A stretch of DNA of 47,389 nt from Amycolatopsis tucumanensis (GTDB lineage: Bacteria; Actinomycetota; Actinomycetes; Mycobacteriales; Pseudonocardiaceae). The translations under genes and the position numbers were made by a program. Each line of letters opens with the position of its first letter. Position 1 is the stretch's first letter. The DNA lies in NCBI RefSeq assembly GCF_021654135.1, contig NZ_JAKGSD010000065.1, positions 1-47,389 on the forward strand, in the 5' to 3' direction. Below the pieces are notes generated by a model that was not told the DNA's origin, searched no databases, and saw only the letters and a list, made by a program, of their open reading frames with translations. Of this stretch, positions 1 through 7,829 are shown one piece after another.

Positions 1-2
1 CG

Positions 3-383
3 CACAACAACACCATCTGGCACCTCTCCGACGGCCCCGACGGCAACAAGGGCGCGTGGGCTGACCGGATCGAGTACTTGATGGAGCCCAAGCCCCTCGG
101 CGGTCCCGGCAGCGCACCGAAACCCGACCCCGCGCTCTACGCCACCTACGCTGCGGACGGCTCGGCGGGCCCGACCGAGCTCGCCGAGGGCGACGTGGAG
201 ACCTTCTACGCGGACGGGCGGTGGAAGAACCAGGTGGTCGGCAACAGCCGGGCCTCCAGCACGGGCGACACGAAGGCGGAGGCCCAGGCCGAGGGCCGGG
301 AACTGGCCCGCAAGCGCGGGGTCACTCACGTGGTGCGCCGCAAGGACGGCGAGATCACGGAGCGCCACGACTACGGCCGCTGA
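3..383 (+). CDS. DUF2188 domain protein, 5' end outside window
   Basis: The frame is open from the first complete codon in the window to TGA at 381-383, so this is the C-terminal 126 residues of a longer protein. The last 60 residues (Trp-Lys-Asn-Gln followed by RASSTGDTKAEA, GRELARKRGV, HVVRRKDGEI and ERHDYG) match the DUF2188 pattern, a small domain of unknown function found alone or at protein C-termini in bacteria. The part before it is acidic and Pro/Gly-rich and looks like a linker. An internal TTG-ATG at 78-83 could be taken as a start, but the upstream residues (HNNTIWHLSDG) read as ordinary coding sequence and no Shine-Dalgarno precedes it, so I prefer a 5'-truncated gene. Function is unknown. 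Confidence 0.7.
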   Translation, partial: HNNTIWHLSDGPDGNKGAWADRIEYLMEPKPLGGPGSAPKPDPALYATYAADGSAGPTELAEGDVETFYADGRWKNQVVGNSRASSTGDTKAEAQAEGRELARKRGVTHVVRRKDGEITERHDYGR

Positions 384-408
384 GGCGCGGCTTTGTGCCG
401 CGGGTTTC

Positions 409-660
409 GAGGTTGCGGACTGGCGCCGGCTACGGGTGCTGCGGCGCGGCTTGGCGGGGGTTGTGCCGTGGTGGGGCGGTGAGGTTGCGGACTGGCGCGG
501 CTGCCGGTGCTGCGGCGTGGTTTGGCGGGGGTTGTGCCGTGGTGGGGTGGCGAGGTTGCGGAGTGGCGCGGCTGCGGGTGCTGTGGCGCGGCTTGGCCCG
601 CTTGTCGTCAGGGCGCTGCTTGGGTAGCGAGATCGCGGAGTGGTGCGGCTGCTGCTGCAG
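409..660. repeat. Imperfect tandem repeat, unit 71-72 bp
   Basis: The block starting gaggttgcgg recurs at 409, 481 and 552, with a decayed copy (gagatcgcgg) at 629. Units are about 72, 71 and 77 bp and contain gctgcggcgcggcttggcg-like and ttgtgccgtggtgggg-like segments. It fills most of the 490-bp gap between the DUF2188 gene and the small secreted protein at 874. Short open frames cross the array in several frames, but their products are Arg/Gly/Cys-rich repeats with no coding signature, so I treat the region as non-coding. The rest of the gap (661-873) is less GC-rich and probably holds the promoter of the next gene; I could not define it. Confidence 0.75.
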
Positions 661-873
661 ACCGGTGCCGCGACAGCGGGCGGGCACCTGCGTGGTGTCG
701 GGCAACGATTTCTGCCGCGGCTCATAGTGATTCCGCAAACCGTGTAGCCACGGTCGAAGGTAATTCGCGTCAGGACCACTCGGACGAGTGGTGGGAAGAG
801 TGCGTTGCGAGCCTTGAATGGCTAGGTTTCTCGTCTCGTTCGAAGAATCATTTTCCGATGAAGGGGAAACTCA

Positions 874-1128
874 GTGTCGCGCACACTTCGTGCTGGTGTC
901 ATCGGTCTCGCGGCTGCCTCGGCGGTTCTGGCCGGGGCGGGCGCCGCCTCCGCGGGCGGGGTCTCCGCTCCGCAGCTCAAGGCCGTCGGCATGACGCTCA
1001 ACGGCCTCGCGGGCAAGGCCGGCACCCCCGGCGTGCTCGAGCCCGTCACGGGCAAGCAGAGCGCCCTGTCCCCGCTCACCGGCGGCAACCCGCTGCGGCA
1101 GCTGACCGGCAAGCTGCCCATCGGCTGA
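874..1128 (+). CDS. Small secreted protein, 84 aa
   Basis: GTG start at 874, preceded by the purine-rich stretch aaggggaaa at 861-869. The N-terminus (SRTLRAG, then a hydrophobic stretch VIGLAAASAVLAGAGAA, then SAGG) is a clear Sec signal peptide with likely cleavage after Ala-Ser-Ala near residue 27. The mature chain is only about 57 residues, rich in Gly, Leu, Pro and Lys (LKAVGMTLNGLAGKAG, PLTGGNPLRQLTGKLPIG), without Cys. I recognise no family. It is a single-gene unit flanked by repetitive spacers. It could be a cell-wall-associated peptide, but nothing in the sequence proves this. Confidence 0.7.
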   Translation: MSRTLRAGVIGLAAASAVLAGAGAASAGGVSAPQLKAVGMTLNGLAGKAGTPGVLEPVTGKQSALSPLTGGNPLRQLTGKLPIG

Positions 1129-1688
1129 CCGGACGGCCGGGCGCGTCACGGGAACGCCGTGGCGCGCCCGGCCGCCTCTGTGCCGCCTGCGGGCTGCCGG
1201 GCCGCCGCTTCTGCGCTGCCGCCTGGCCGCCTCTGCGCTCCTGGCTCGCCGCCTCTGCGCTGCCAGGCCGGCCGCCTGGGCGCTACTGAGCCGCCGCTTC
1301 TGCGCCGCGGGCCGACCGCCTGAGCGCCGCCCAAGAGGTGCCGGGCCGCCGCTGCTGCATTGCTGGGCCCGCCGCATGAGCGCCGCCACTTCTGTGCCAC
1401 CGGCCTGCCGCGTCTGTGCCACCGCCTCTGCGCCGCTGCCCGCTGCCGGCCCGCCCCCCAGCGCCGCCGGCCGCCGCGTCTGCGCCGCCGGTCGCCGCGT
1501 CTGCGCCGCCGGTCGCCGCGTCTGCGCCGCCCCTCAGCACCGCCGACTCGCTGGCTCGGCGCTGTGGCCGCCCCCTCAGCGCCACCGCCTCCGTGCCACC
1601 GGCCCGCCGCCGACCCGCCGACTCGGCGCTGTGGCCGCCGCCTCAGCGCGCCGCTTCCGCGCCGCCGGCCGTTCGCCTGCGCGCTACC
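1129..1688. repeat. Degenerate GC-rich repetitive spacer
   Basis: This 560-bp stretch lies between the small secreted protein and the GAF-ANTAR gene. It consists of variations on gccgccgcttctgcgccg and cgcgtctgcgccgccggtc. The cleanest part is three head-to-tail copies of a 21-bp unit (cgccgcgtctgcgccgccgg plus t) at about 1471-1533. Open frames cross it on both strands, but they encode only Ala/Arg/Pro-rich repeats that change with frame. I see no gene and no clear terminator. Confidence 0.6.
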
Positions 1689-2429
1689 TCAGCGGCGCAG
1701 CGATTCGAGCAGCTTCCTCGCCACCGCGGCCAGCTTCGTGTTCGTCCGCTGGGACTCCTCGACCAGCCGGGCGAACGCCTCGTCCGCGCTGCACCCGTGT
1801 ATCGCCATCAGCACGCCCTTCGCCTGGTCGATCTCGGCCCGCGAGGTCAGCGCCGTCTCCAGCTGGGCGATCTTGCGTTGCGTCGCGGCCCAGCGGCGGG
1901 CGTTCGTGAACGCCTCGCACGCCGCCGTGGTGAACAGGCGCATCACCTGCTCGTCGTAGTCATCGAAGGCCTGGGCCGTGAAGCTGTACAAGTCCAGCCC
2001 GCCCACGACCTCGTCCTCGCCACCCGGCTCGCCCGGCAGCAGCACCGGCACCGACAGGTACGTGTTGATGCCGGCCGCCTTCGCCGAGGCGGTGAACTCC
2101 GGCCACTCCTGCTCGTGCTCGCCGACGATCGCGCGCACCGGGTGCCGCTGGGTCGCCGCCTCGACGCACGGGCCGCGGCGCGTCTTGTACTGGCACTCGT
2201 CGATCCCGACGATTCCCTCGTCCGTGGCCGCCAGGGTGTACAGGTGACCGTCCTCGGCGATCGCGGTGATCGTCGCGGAGTCGGCGTCGGGCAGCGTCGC
2301 CACGGCGCTCTCGGCGATGCCCCGCGCGACCTCCTCCAGCGGCTGGGTGGCCGCCTGACCGCGCAGGTCCTCCAGCGCGGCCGCGACGTAGTCGAGGCGG
2401 ACCAGCGGATCCGCGCGGCTCTCGGTCAT
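1689..2429 (-). CDS. GAF-ANTAR transcription antitermination regulator
   Basis: 246 aa. The N-terminal two thirds (about residues 10-170) is a GAF-type sensor domain: it includes ATLPDADSATITAIAEDG, the TRRGPCVEA segment typical of actinobacterial GAF-ANTAR proteins, and GGLDLYSFTAQAF. The last 60 residues are an ANTAR domain (QLETALTSRAEIDQAKGVL, then GCSADEAFARL and the C-terminal helix), an RNA-binding module that prevents termination at two-hairpin leader RNAs. ATG at 2429 overlaps the TGA of the methyltransferase gene by 4 bp (ATGA), which decides the start and places the two genes in one operon. A longer reading to 2699 would run deep into the methyltransferase and is not needed. The ligand sensed by the GAF domain is unknown. 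Confidence 0.88.
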   Translation of the reverse strand: MTESRADPLVRLDYVAAALEDLRGQAATQPLEEVARGIAESAVATLPDADSATITAIAEDGHLYTLAATDEGIVGIDECQYKTRRGPCVEAATQRHPVRAIVGEHEQEWPEFTASAKAAGINTYLSVPVLLPGEPGGEDEVVGGLDLYSFTAQAFDDYDEQVMRLFTTAACEAFTNARRWAATQRKIAQLETALTSRAEIDQAKGVLMAIHGCSADEAFARLVEESQRTNTKLAAVARKLLESLRR

Positions 2430-3418
2430 GCGTCGCGAGTACCCGGGGCCGTGGAGCCGTAATCGGGCGCCTTCCGCAGCCAGATGTTCCCGCCCGGGTT
2501 GCGCGCCATGTCCGGGACGGCCGCCGTCAGCAGCTCGCGGTGCCGCGCCCACAGGTACTGCTGGAACCAGCGGACCTCGAAGCGCGGGTTGTAGGCCAGG
2601 AACGCGCGCAGCAGGTAGACCTCCTGCCAGGCGCGGCCCTCGGTCACCCACTCCAGCGGGTACTCGAACGGGAAGAACACGTCGTGCACGTGGATCCACA
2701 CCCCGTCGGCGAGGCGGGGCAGCACCTCGAAGAAGAGGTGGTTGACGTCGGAGCCCGCCTTGACCACGTGAGTGGAGTCGATGAACAGCACGTCACCGGC
2801 CTCCAGGGCGAGGAACGTCTCCAGCGGCACGTCCTGCACCGGCTGCTCACGGACGGTCACCCGCTGTTCGTCGCCCGGGCGCAGCAGCGACCGCAGCAGC
2901 TCCGGGTGGGGTTCGACGAATGTCAGCTCGACCGCGCCGTCCAGCCAGTGCTCGACGGTGTCCAGCGTCATCGCCGACGAGTAGCCGGATCCGATCTCGA
3001 TCAGCCGCCGCGGGCGCAGGTGACGCAGCATGCCGTGCAGGACCAGCGCGTCCGACCAGGAGTACTCCGGGTTGCCGAAGAAGTAGCGGTACTCCGGCGA
3101 CCGGTGCTCGGGGAACGGGTGCTCCTTCAGCAGCTCGGTGAGGACGGGCAGCAGCGCGAGCTGGTCGTCCTCGCGCAGGTCGAGGCCGGCGGGATCGGCG
3201 GCGGTGTCGAACAGCGCGCCTGTGCGGGCGAGGACCTGCGCGGGGTCCGGCTGCGGCGAGTAGAAGTGCCCCGGCGGCACCCAGGTGCGGTAGGTGGCGG
3301 CGAGCTGGTCCCGTTCGGCCTCCGCCGCGGCGCACCGGGCGAGGAGGTCCTCGTGTGTCCGCCGCGAGACCGCGTATCGCCTGGCCAGGCTGCGCAACCG
3401 CGTACCGATCAAGGACAT
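2426..3418 (-). CDS. Class I SAM-dependent methyltransferase
   Basis: 330 aa, soluble. The Rossmann-type SAM-binding core starts around residue 140 with LIEIGSGYSSAM (motif I, glycine-rich loop), followed by the acidic end of strand 2 in LTFVEPHPELL and the motif IV-like DVLFIDSTHV. This layout fits the Methyltransf_24 group, which often acts on small molecules or sugars; the substrate cannot be read from sequence. The N-terminal 45 residues are basic and alpha-helical. The start at 3418 is supported by a minus-strand TAAACT exactly 6 nt before the ATG, suggesting a leaderless transcript. It is the first gene of an operon with the GAF-ANTAR regulator. Confidence 0.8.
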   Translation of the reverse strand: MSLIGTRLRSLARRYAVSRRTHEDLLARCAAAEAERDQLAATYRTWVPPGHFYSPQPDPAQVLARTGALFDTAADPAGLDLREDDQLALLPVLTELLKEHPFPEHRSPEYRYFFGNPEYSWSDALVLHGMLRHLRPRRLIEIGSGYSSAMTLDTVEHWLDGAVELTFVEPHPELLRSLLRPGDEQRVTVREQPVQDVPLETFLALEAGDVLFIDSTHVVKAGSDVNHLFFEVLPRLADGVWIHVHDVFFPFEYPLEWVTEGRAWQEVYLLRAFLAYNPRFEVRWFQQYLWARHRELLTAAVPDMARNPGGNIWLRKAPDYGSTAPGTRDA

Positions 3419-3457
3419 CGCCGCAGTTTAGACTTCCGCGGCGCCTACCCTGGTGGG
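3419..3457. promoter_or_regulatory. Divergent promoters of two leaderless genes
   Basis: The 39 bp between the methyltransferase (minus) and trpF (plus) contain two -10-like hexamers facing opposite ways. TAAACT on the minus strand (3430-3425) is followed by 6 nt and the ATG at 3418. TACCCT on the plus strand (3446-3451) is followed by 6 nt and the GTG at 3458. Both spacings put the transcription start at or next to the start codon, and neither gene has a Shine-Dalgarno sequence. No good -35 is visible for either. Confidence 0.5.
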
Positions 3458-4048
3458 GTGTTCGTGAAGATCTGCGGCCTGCGCACCGAGGCCGACGTCG
3501 ACTGCGCGGTGACCGCCGGGGCCGACGCCGTCGGGTTCGTCCTGACGCCGAGCCCTCGGCAGGTGACCGTGGAGGAGGCCACCCGCCTGGTGGCCGCCGT
3601 GCCCCCGGAGGTCCTCAGCGTGGGGGTGTTCCTGGGGATGCCGGTCGCCGACGTCCGGGGCATCGCCGTCAAGACCGGGCTGGGCGCGGTCCAGCTGCAC
3701 GGCGACGGCTACACGGCCGGCGACTTCGCCGAGCTCGCCGGCCTGGGGGTGCGGCTGGTGCGTGCCACCTCCACCGCTGGTGAGCGGGTTGAGGTCGGCT
3801 CGTTCGGCGAGGAGATGCTCATCCTCGACTCGCCCCGGGCCGGGTCGGGGGAGCAGTGGGGCTGGTCGGCGCTGCGCGGCCAGACCGGGCGGTGGCTGCT
3901 GGCGGGCGGGCTGCGGCCGGGCAACGTGGCGGAGGCGATCGAGACCGTGCGGCCGTGGGGCGTCGACGTCTCCAGCGGGGTGGAGTCCACCCGCGGCACG
4001 AAGGACCATGGGCTGATCCGGGAATTCCTCGCCGCCGCGCGTCCCTGA
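3458..4048 (+). CDS. trpF: Phosphoribosylanthranilate isomerase (TrpF-type)
   Basis: 196 aa, normal length for the family. It is predicted to catalyse the Amadori rearrangement of N-(5'-phosphoribosyl)anthranilate to CdRP in tryptophan biosynthesis. Visible family motifs along the TIM barrel are VKICGL with the catalytic Cys at residue 6, GFVLTPSPRQV, GAVQLHGD, MLILDSP with the acid position, LAGGLRPGN and GVDVSSGVESTRGTKD, the C-terminal phosphate-binding signature. The GTG at 3458 is chosen because KICGL must sit at the extreme N-terminus. It stands alone, with no other trp gene in the window. Most Actinobacteria use the bifunctional PriA (HisA/TrpF) instead, so a dedicated enzyme is notable. 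Confidence 0.9.
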   Translation: MFVKICGLRTEADVDCAVTAGADAVGFVLTPSPRQVTVEEATRLVAAVPPEVLSVGVFLGMPVADVRGIAVKTGLGAVQLHGDGYTAGDFAELAGLGVRLVRATSTAGERVEVGSFGEEMLILDSPRAGSGEQWGWSALRGQTGRWLLAGGLRPGNVAEAIETVRPWGVDVSSGVESTRGTKDHGLIREFLAAARP

Positions 4049-4102
4049 TCGCGGGTCCCGTTCGTCGGTGTGGTGAGAACAGGACCGGCGAGGAGGACTG
4101 CG

Positions 4103-4426
4103 ATGCAGTACATGCTGTTGATCTGCGGGGGCCCGGAGGCCGCCGAGCACGCCGAGGACGGCTGCGGCGGCTGGAGCGAGGAGATGGCCGGGCGGGGCGT
4201 TCTGCGTGGCGGGGCCGGGCTGCGGCCGCCGCACGAGGCGACCACGGTGCGGGTGCGGTCGGACGAGGTGTTGCTGTCCGACGGTCCGTTCGCCGAGACG
4301 CGTGAGCAGGTCGGCGGGTTCTGCCTCATCGAGTGCGCCGACCTGGACGAGGCGGTCGAGATCGCGTCGAAGCACCCGGCCGCCACTTACGGGTCGATCG
4401 AGGTCCGCCCGATCTGGCAGCCATGA
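4103..4426 (+). CDS. DGPF/YCII-family protein partnered with ECF42 sigma factor
   Basis: 107 aa. Starts MQYMLLI and carries the family-defining DGPFAET motif in LSDGPFAETREQVGGF, followed by the acidic helix LDEAVEIASKHPA and the C-terminal strand YGSIEVRPI. These are features of the YCII-related/DGPF fold, a small ferredoxin-like dimer. Start ATG at 4103 has a strong Shine-Dalgarno (aggagga at 4091-4097). Its TGA overlaps the ATG of the sigma factor by 4 bp. DGPF genes are known to accompany ECF42 sigma factors, and expression of the DGPF gene is a reported target of such factors. The biochemical role is unknown. Confidence 0.85.
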   Translation: MQYMLLICGGPEAAEHAEDGCGGWSEEMAGRGVLRGGAGLRPPHEATTVRVRSDEVLLSDGPFAETREQVGGFCLIECADLDEAVEIASKHPAATYGSIEVRPIWQP

Positions 4427-5637
4427 CCGACGTCCACACCGCCCTCGTCCGCGCGTTCCGCGACGAGTGGGGGCAGGTGGTCGCGACCCTGATCCGGCTC
4501 ACCGGCGACTGGGACCTCGCCGAGGAGTGCGCGCAGGACGCGTTCACCCAGGCAGTCGGGGCGTGGGCCCGGGACGGCGTGCCGCGCCGGCCCGGGGCCT
4601 GGCTCACCACCGCCGCCCGCAACCGCGCTCTCGACCGGCTGCGCCGGGACGCGGTGGGGGCGGCCAAGCTGCGGGAGGTCGCGGCGATGCCCGAACCCGA
4701 ACCGTTCGAAGACGACAGCGGCGTGCCCGACGACCGGTTGCGCCTGATGTTCACCTGCTGCCACCCCGCGCTGTCCTTGGACGCGCAGGTGGCACTGACC
4801 CTGCGCACGCTCGCGGGGCTGACGCCGGCCGAGATCGCACGGGCGCTGCTGGTCGCCGAGCCCGCGTTGCGGAAACGGCTGGTGCGGGCGAAGCAGAAGA
4901 TCCGGCACGCCGGCATCCCGTACCGGGTGCCGCCGGCGCATCTGCTGCCCGAGCGGACGCCTGCGGTGCTGGCGGTCCTGTACCTGCTGTTCAACGAGGG
5001 CTACTCGGCGACGGCGGGTGCGGACCTGCTGCGCCGCGAGCTGTCCGCGGAGGCGATCCGGCTGGCGCGCGTGCTGCACGAGCTGATGCCGGACGAGCCG
5101 GAGGCCACCGGGCTGCTCGCGCTCCTGCTGCTGCAGGACTCGCGGCGGGACGCGCGGGTGGACGAGCGCGGGGACCTGGTGCTGCTGACCGACCAGGACC
5201 GCGACCGGTGGGACCACGCCCAGATCGCCGAGGGCGTGGCGCTGCTGGAGGGCGCCCTGCGGCGCGGGGCGCCCGGGCCGTACCAGGTGCAGGCGGCGAT
5301 CGCGGCGTGCCACGGCAAGGCGGCGCGGGCCGAGGACACGGACTGGCCGCAGATCGCCGCGCTGTACGGCGAGCTGGCGGCGATGACCCGGTCGCCGGTG
5401 GTGGAGCTGAACCGGGCCGTGGCGGTGGGGATGGCCGAGGGACCGGCGGAGGGGTTGCGACTGCTGTCCGATGTGGACCTGCCGGGGTACCACCTGCTGC
5501 CGGCCACGCGAGCCGAGTTCCTCCGTCGTCTGGGCCGGCGTGGCGAGGCGGCGGCGGAGTACCGGGAGGCGCTGCGGCTGGTCACGACGGATGCGGAGCG
5601 CCGCTTCCTGACGCGGCGCCTGGCGGAGGTGGGGTAG
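4423..5637 (+). CDS. ECF42-type RNA polymerase sigma factor with C-terminal extension
   Basis: 404 aa, about twice a classical ECF sigma factor. Sigma-2 region spans about residues 8-80 (DEWGQVVATLIRLTGDWDL, AEECAQDAFTQAV, PGAWLTTAARNRALDRLRR). Sigma-4 spans about 105-165 (LSLDAQVALTLRTLAGLTP, AEIARALLVAEPALRKRLVR). The remaining 240 residues form the helical extension typical of group ECF42, with the conserved segments VLAVLYLLFNEGYSAT, EATGLLALLLLQDSRR and SPVVELNRAVAVGMAEGP and a TPR-like end. The start at ATG 4423 overlaps the DGPF stop (ATGA). No anti-sigma gene is adjacent, as usual for ECF42, where the extension itself is thought to control activity. Confidence 0.9.
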   Translation: MTDVHTALVRAFRDEWGQVVATLIRLTGDWDLAEECAQDAFTQAVGAWARDGVPRRPGAWLTTAARNRALDRLRRDAVGAAKLREVAAMPEPEPFEDDSGVPDDRLRLMFTCCHPALSLDAQVALTLRTLAGLTPAEIARALLVAEPALRKRLVRAKQKIRHAGIPYRVPPAHLLPERTPAVLAVLYLLFNEGYSATAGADLLRRELSAEAIRLARVLHELMPDEPEATGLLALLLLQDSRRDARVDERGDLVLLTDQDRDRWDHAQIAEGVALLEGALRRGAPGPYQVQAAIAACHGKAARAEDTDWPQIAALYGELAAMTRSPVVELNRAVAVGMAEGPAEGLRLLSDVDLPGYHLLPATRAEFLRRLGRRGEAAAEYREALRLVTTDAERRFLTRRLAEVG

Positions 5638-5941
5638 TAGGAGGAGCGGCTGGTGGCTGCAGGCACCCCTCACGAGTGGAGGTGCGGCTCGGTTTGGGTG
5701 GCGGTGGCCTTGCGCAGGTGGCGGCTCGTGCTGCTCGAGGAGACGGCCGGTGCGGTGCTGGGTGGAGGTGGGGTAGCTGGATGCTGCCGTGCGATTGGGC
5801 AGTGGTGGCGTGGCGGCGGGCGGCTGTGCCCGGTGGTGGGCGGAGGTGCGGCGTGGCTGCGCGCCGTGGCCCCCAGGGGTGTGCGGCCCGGGGAGTGCGA
5901 GGCGGCCGGTGCGCCCCCGGAAGGTACCGGCCGCCCCGGGG
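5638..5941. other. Intergenic spacer, no gene supported
   Basis: This 304-bp gap separates the convergent sigma factor (plus) and membrane protein (minus). A plus-strand open frame at 5653-5952 gives a Gly/Arg/Trp-rich product with no homology-like signature, and I reject it. Apart from the hairpin at 5901-5935, which is listed separately, I see nothing. Confidence 0.5.
5901..5935. terminator. Hairpin terminator between convergent genes
   Basis: A perfect 10-bp stem: ggcggccggt (5901-5910) pairs with accggccgcc (5926-5935) across a 15-nt loop. It sits 6 bp beyond the stop of the membrane protein gene at 5942. There is no U-tract, which is common for actinomycete terminators. Confidence 0.5.
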
Positions 5942-7786
5942 TCAGCTGCTGACCCGCACCCGCCGCGTGGGGGACGGTGCGCCGCCCGCCGCGGCGGTGT
6001 ACAGCCACGCGAACAGGATCCACATGCCGCCGAACACCAGGCCCACCACCACGTACGCCACGGTCCACAGCACCAGCGGCGTGTCCGTCTTGCGTTCGCG
6101 CTGCAGGAACTCGATCTCCGACATGAAGGGGCGCGGCCCTGACGTCGCGGAGATCTCCCCGGCGTTCGCGGCCGGGTCGGCGGGCGCGTAGATCGGCGCC
6201 AGCGCCATCACCCGCGAGCCGTAGTGCACGCGGATTCCGGTCTTCCACTGCCCGAACACCGGCAGCGGCTGCGTCGTGCGGTACGTGCCCTCCGCCGTCC
6301 GCTCCAGCGGCGCGCTGTAGAAGTCCCCGCCCTGCCACGAGAAACCGTTGAGCCACACCGGATCCGACACCAGGTCCGCCCGGTTGATCGTCACCGTCGC
6401 GGTCACCCACCTCGGCTGCCCGCCGCCGTGCGGGTTCGAGATCGGCAGGCTCTCCGCGGTGTCGGTGAGCTGGATGTTCGCCACCAGGCCCGCGGGCGGA
6501 TCGGCGGGCGGGATCACCGCCGCCGACAAGCCGACCGCCAGCAGCGCGCCGACGAGCCCGCCCAGGTGCCGCGTCCGGAACCGCACCGCGGGCTCGCCCG
6601 ACGGTGCCGGGTCCGACGGGCGCCGCGCGGCCACCGCCTCGACCCGCTGGTACTGCCACACCCCGATCAGCGCGCCGGCCACCGACGCCGCCGCGCCCCA
6701 CAGCACGAAGGTGTCCATGTGGGACAGTGGCCACGGGTCCGGCATCAGCCACTGCGAGAACGCCCACTCGCCGAACATCCCGAACACCCCGCTGGCCAGC
6801 CCGGCCACCACGGCGAACGCGTACCCCTGCCGCCCGCGCAGCAGGACGGCCACCACCTCGATCACCACGGCCTCGGCGGCGTACGGCAGCAGCAGTGCCA
6901 CGTGCAGGTCGTTGACCAGCGGCAGCACCGCGAACACCGCCCTGGTCACCAGCACCACGGCCACCACGAGCAGCGCCCCGCCCGGCCCGCCGGCCAGGCG
7001 CCCGTAGACCAGCGTCCAGCTGCCGATCAGCCCGACCAGCACCACCTGGGCGAGCATCGGGAACTGCGGCACCCCGAGGTCGAACTCCATCAGGAACGCC
7101 GACGCGCCCATCAGCCAGGCGCCCGCGAGCAGCGGCCCGAGCAGGCGCACCACCGGCCCGGTCGCGCCGACCTGCCGCGCCTCGCCGAGCAGCAGCTGCA
7201 GGCCGATCACCACGCCGACCCCGCCGCCGATCATCAGCACGTGCGTCGGCCCCCACTCGGTGACGTCCTGGCCGAACAGCCGGTGCCACACGTCGTCCAG
7301 CGGGAACCCGGCGATGCCGACCAGGCCGGTCGCCATCATCTGGATGCTGCCCATCGGCGCGCGCCAGTGCGGCCCGATCGGGAACGTGCGCACCGGCAGC
7401 TTCCCCTTCGCCAGCGCGGCGCTGAGCACCCCGCTGGCGAAGATGCCCATCAGTCCGAAGTAGATCGGGTAGTGCGACGGGTTGGCCAGCGGCCCCTCGT
7501 CGCGGCCGAGTTCCATGTGGATCGGCACGTCCCAGTACACGCCGATCAACGCGGCCATCCCGGACAGGAACGCGACGAACATCGGCAGGGCCGCCCACCG
7601 GGGAAGCCCGCTCAGCCCGGCCGACCAGTCCGCCAGCCTGCCGACCAGCGTGGTGCGCCCGGCGCGCTCCCGGATGACGAACACGGCGAGCGGCAGGAAG
7701 ATCACGAAGAACATCAGGCCCGCGATGACGATCTGGCCGAGCGCGGCCCCGCCCGCTGGCGGGCTGGACTCCTGGGCGACGAGCAC
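5942..7786 (-). CDS. Polytopic membrane protein of a cupredoxin-linked cassette
   Basis: 614 aa with about eleven to thirteen hydrophobic segments. The first follows a short N-terminus (IVIAGLMFFVIFLPLAVFVI). Several membrane-proximal His residues stand out: DVPIHMELGRDEGP, NPSHYPIYFG, GPHWRAPMGS, DDVWHRLFG and WGPTHVLMIGG. That pattern suggests metal or haem contacts, but I know of no proven role. After residue 420 comes an extracytoplasmic domain of about 130 residues (QLTDTAESLPISNPHGGG, GQWKTGIRVHYGSR) that resembles the beta-sandwich of YtkA/FixH-like proteins, then one last membrane helix. It is divergent from a cupredoxin lipoprotein gene. I cannot name it more precisely. Confidence 0.72.
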   Translation of the reverse strand: MLVAQESSPPAGGAALGQIVIAGLMFFVIFLPLAVFVIRERAGRTTLVGRLADWSAGLSGLPRWAALPMFVAFLSGMAALIGVYWDVPIHMELGRDEGPLANPSHYPIYFGLMGIFASGVLSAALAKGKLPVRTFPIGPHWRAPMGSIQMMATGLVGIAGFPLDDVWHRLFGQDVTEWGPTHVLMIGGGVGVVIGLQLLLGEARQVGATGPVVRLLGPLLAGAWLMGASAFLMEFDLGVPQFPMLAQVVLVGLIGSWTLVYGRLAGGPGGALLVVAVVLVTRAVFAVLPLVNDLHVALLLPYAAEAVVIEVVAVLLRGRQGYAFAVVAGLASGVFGMFGEWAFSQWLMPDPWPLSHMDTFVLWGAAASVAGALIGVWQYQRVEAVAARRPSDPAPSGEPAVRFRTRHLGGLVGALLAVGLSAAVIPPADPPAGLVANIQLTDTAESLPISNPHGGGQPRWVTATVTINRADLVSDPVWLNGFSWQGGDFYSAPLERTAEGTYRTTQPLPVFGQWKTGIRVHYGSRVMALAPIYAPADPAANAGEISATSGPRPFMSEIEFLQRERKTDTPLVLWTVAYVVVGLVFGGMWILFAWLYTAAAGGAPSPTRRVRVSS

Positions 7787-7829
7787 GGTGGACCTTCCTC
7801 GATGAAGCCGGGCATGCGTGCTACCCGAA

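Noticed and set aside
1376..2462. Ala/Pro/Arg-rich plus-strand frames across the spacer at 1129-1688 and the GAF-ANTAR gene
   Set aside because: They are translations of the short DNA repeat and the antisense of a certain gene.
5653..5952. 99-codon frame in the spacer after the sigma factor
   Set aside because: Low-complexity Gly/Arg/Trp product, no ribosome-binding site, and it overlaps the terminator hairpin and the end of the opposite gene.
4206..6191. 661-codon plus-strand open frame across the sigma factor gene
   Set aside because: It is the out-of-frame shadow of the ECF42 gene. The product is Arg/Gly/Ala-rich without domains, whereas the other frame carries all sigma motifs.
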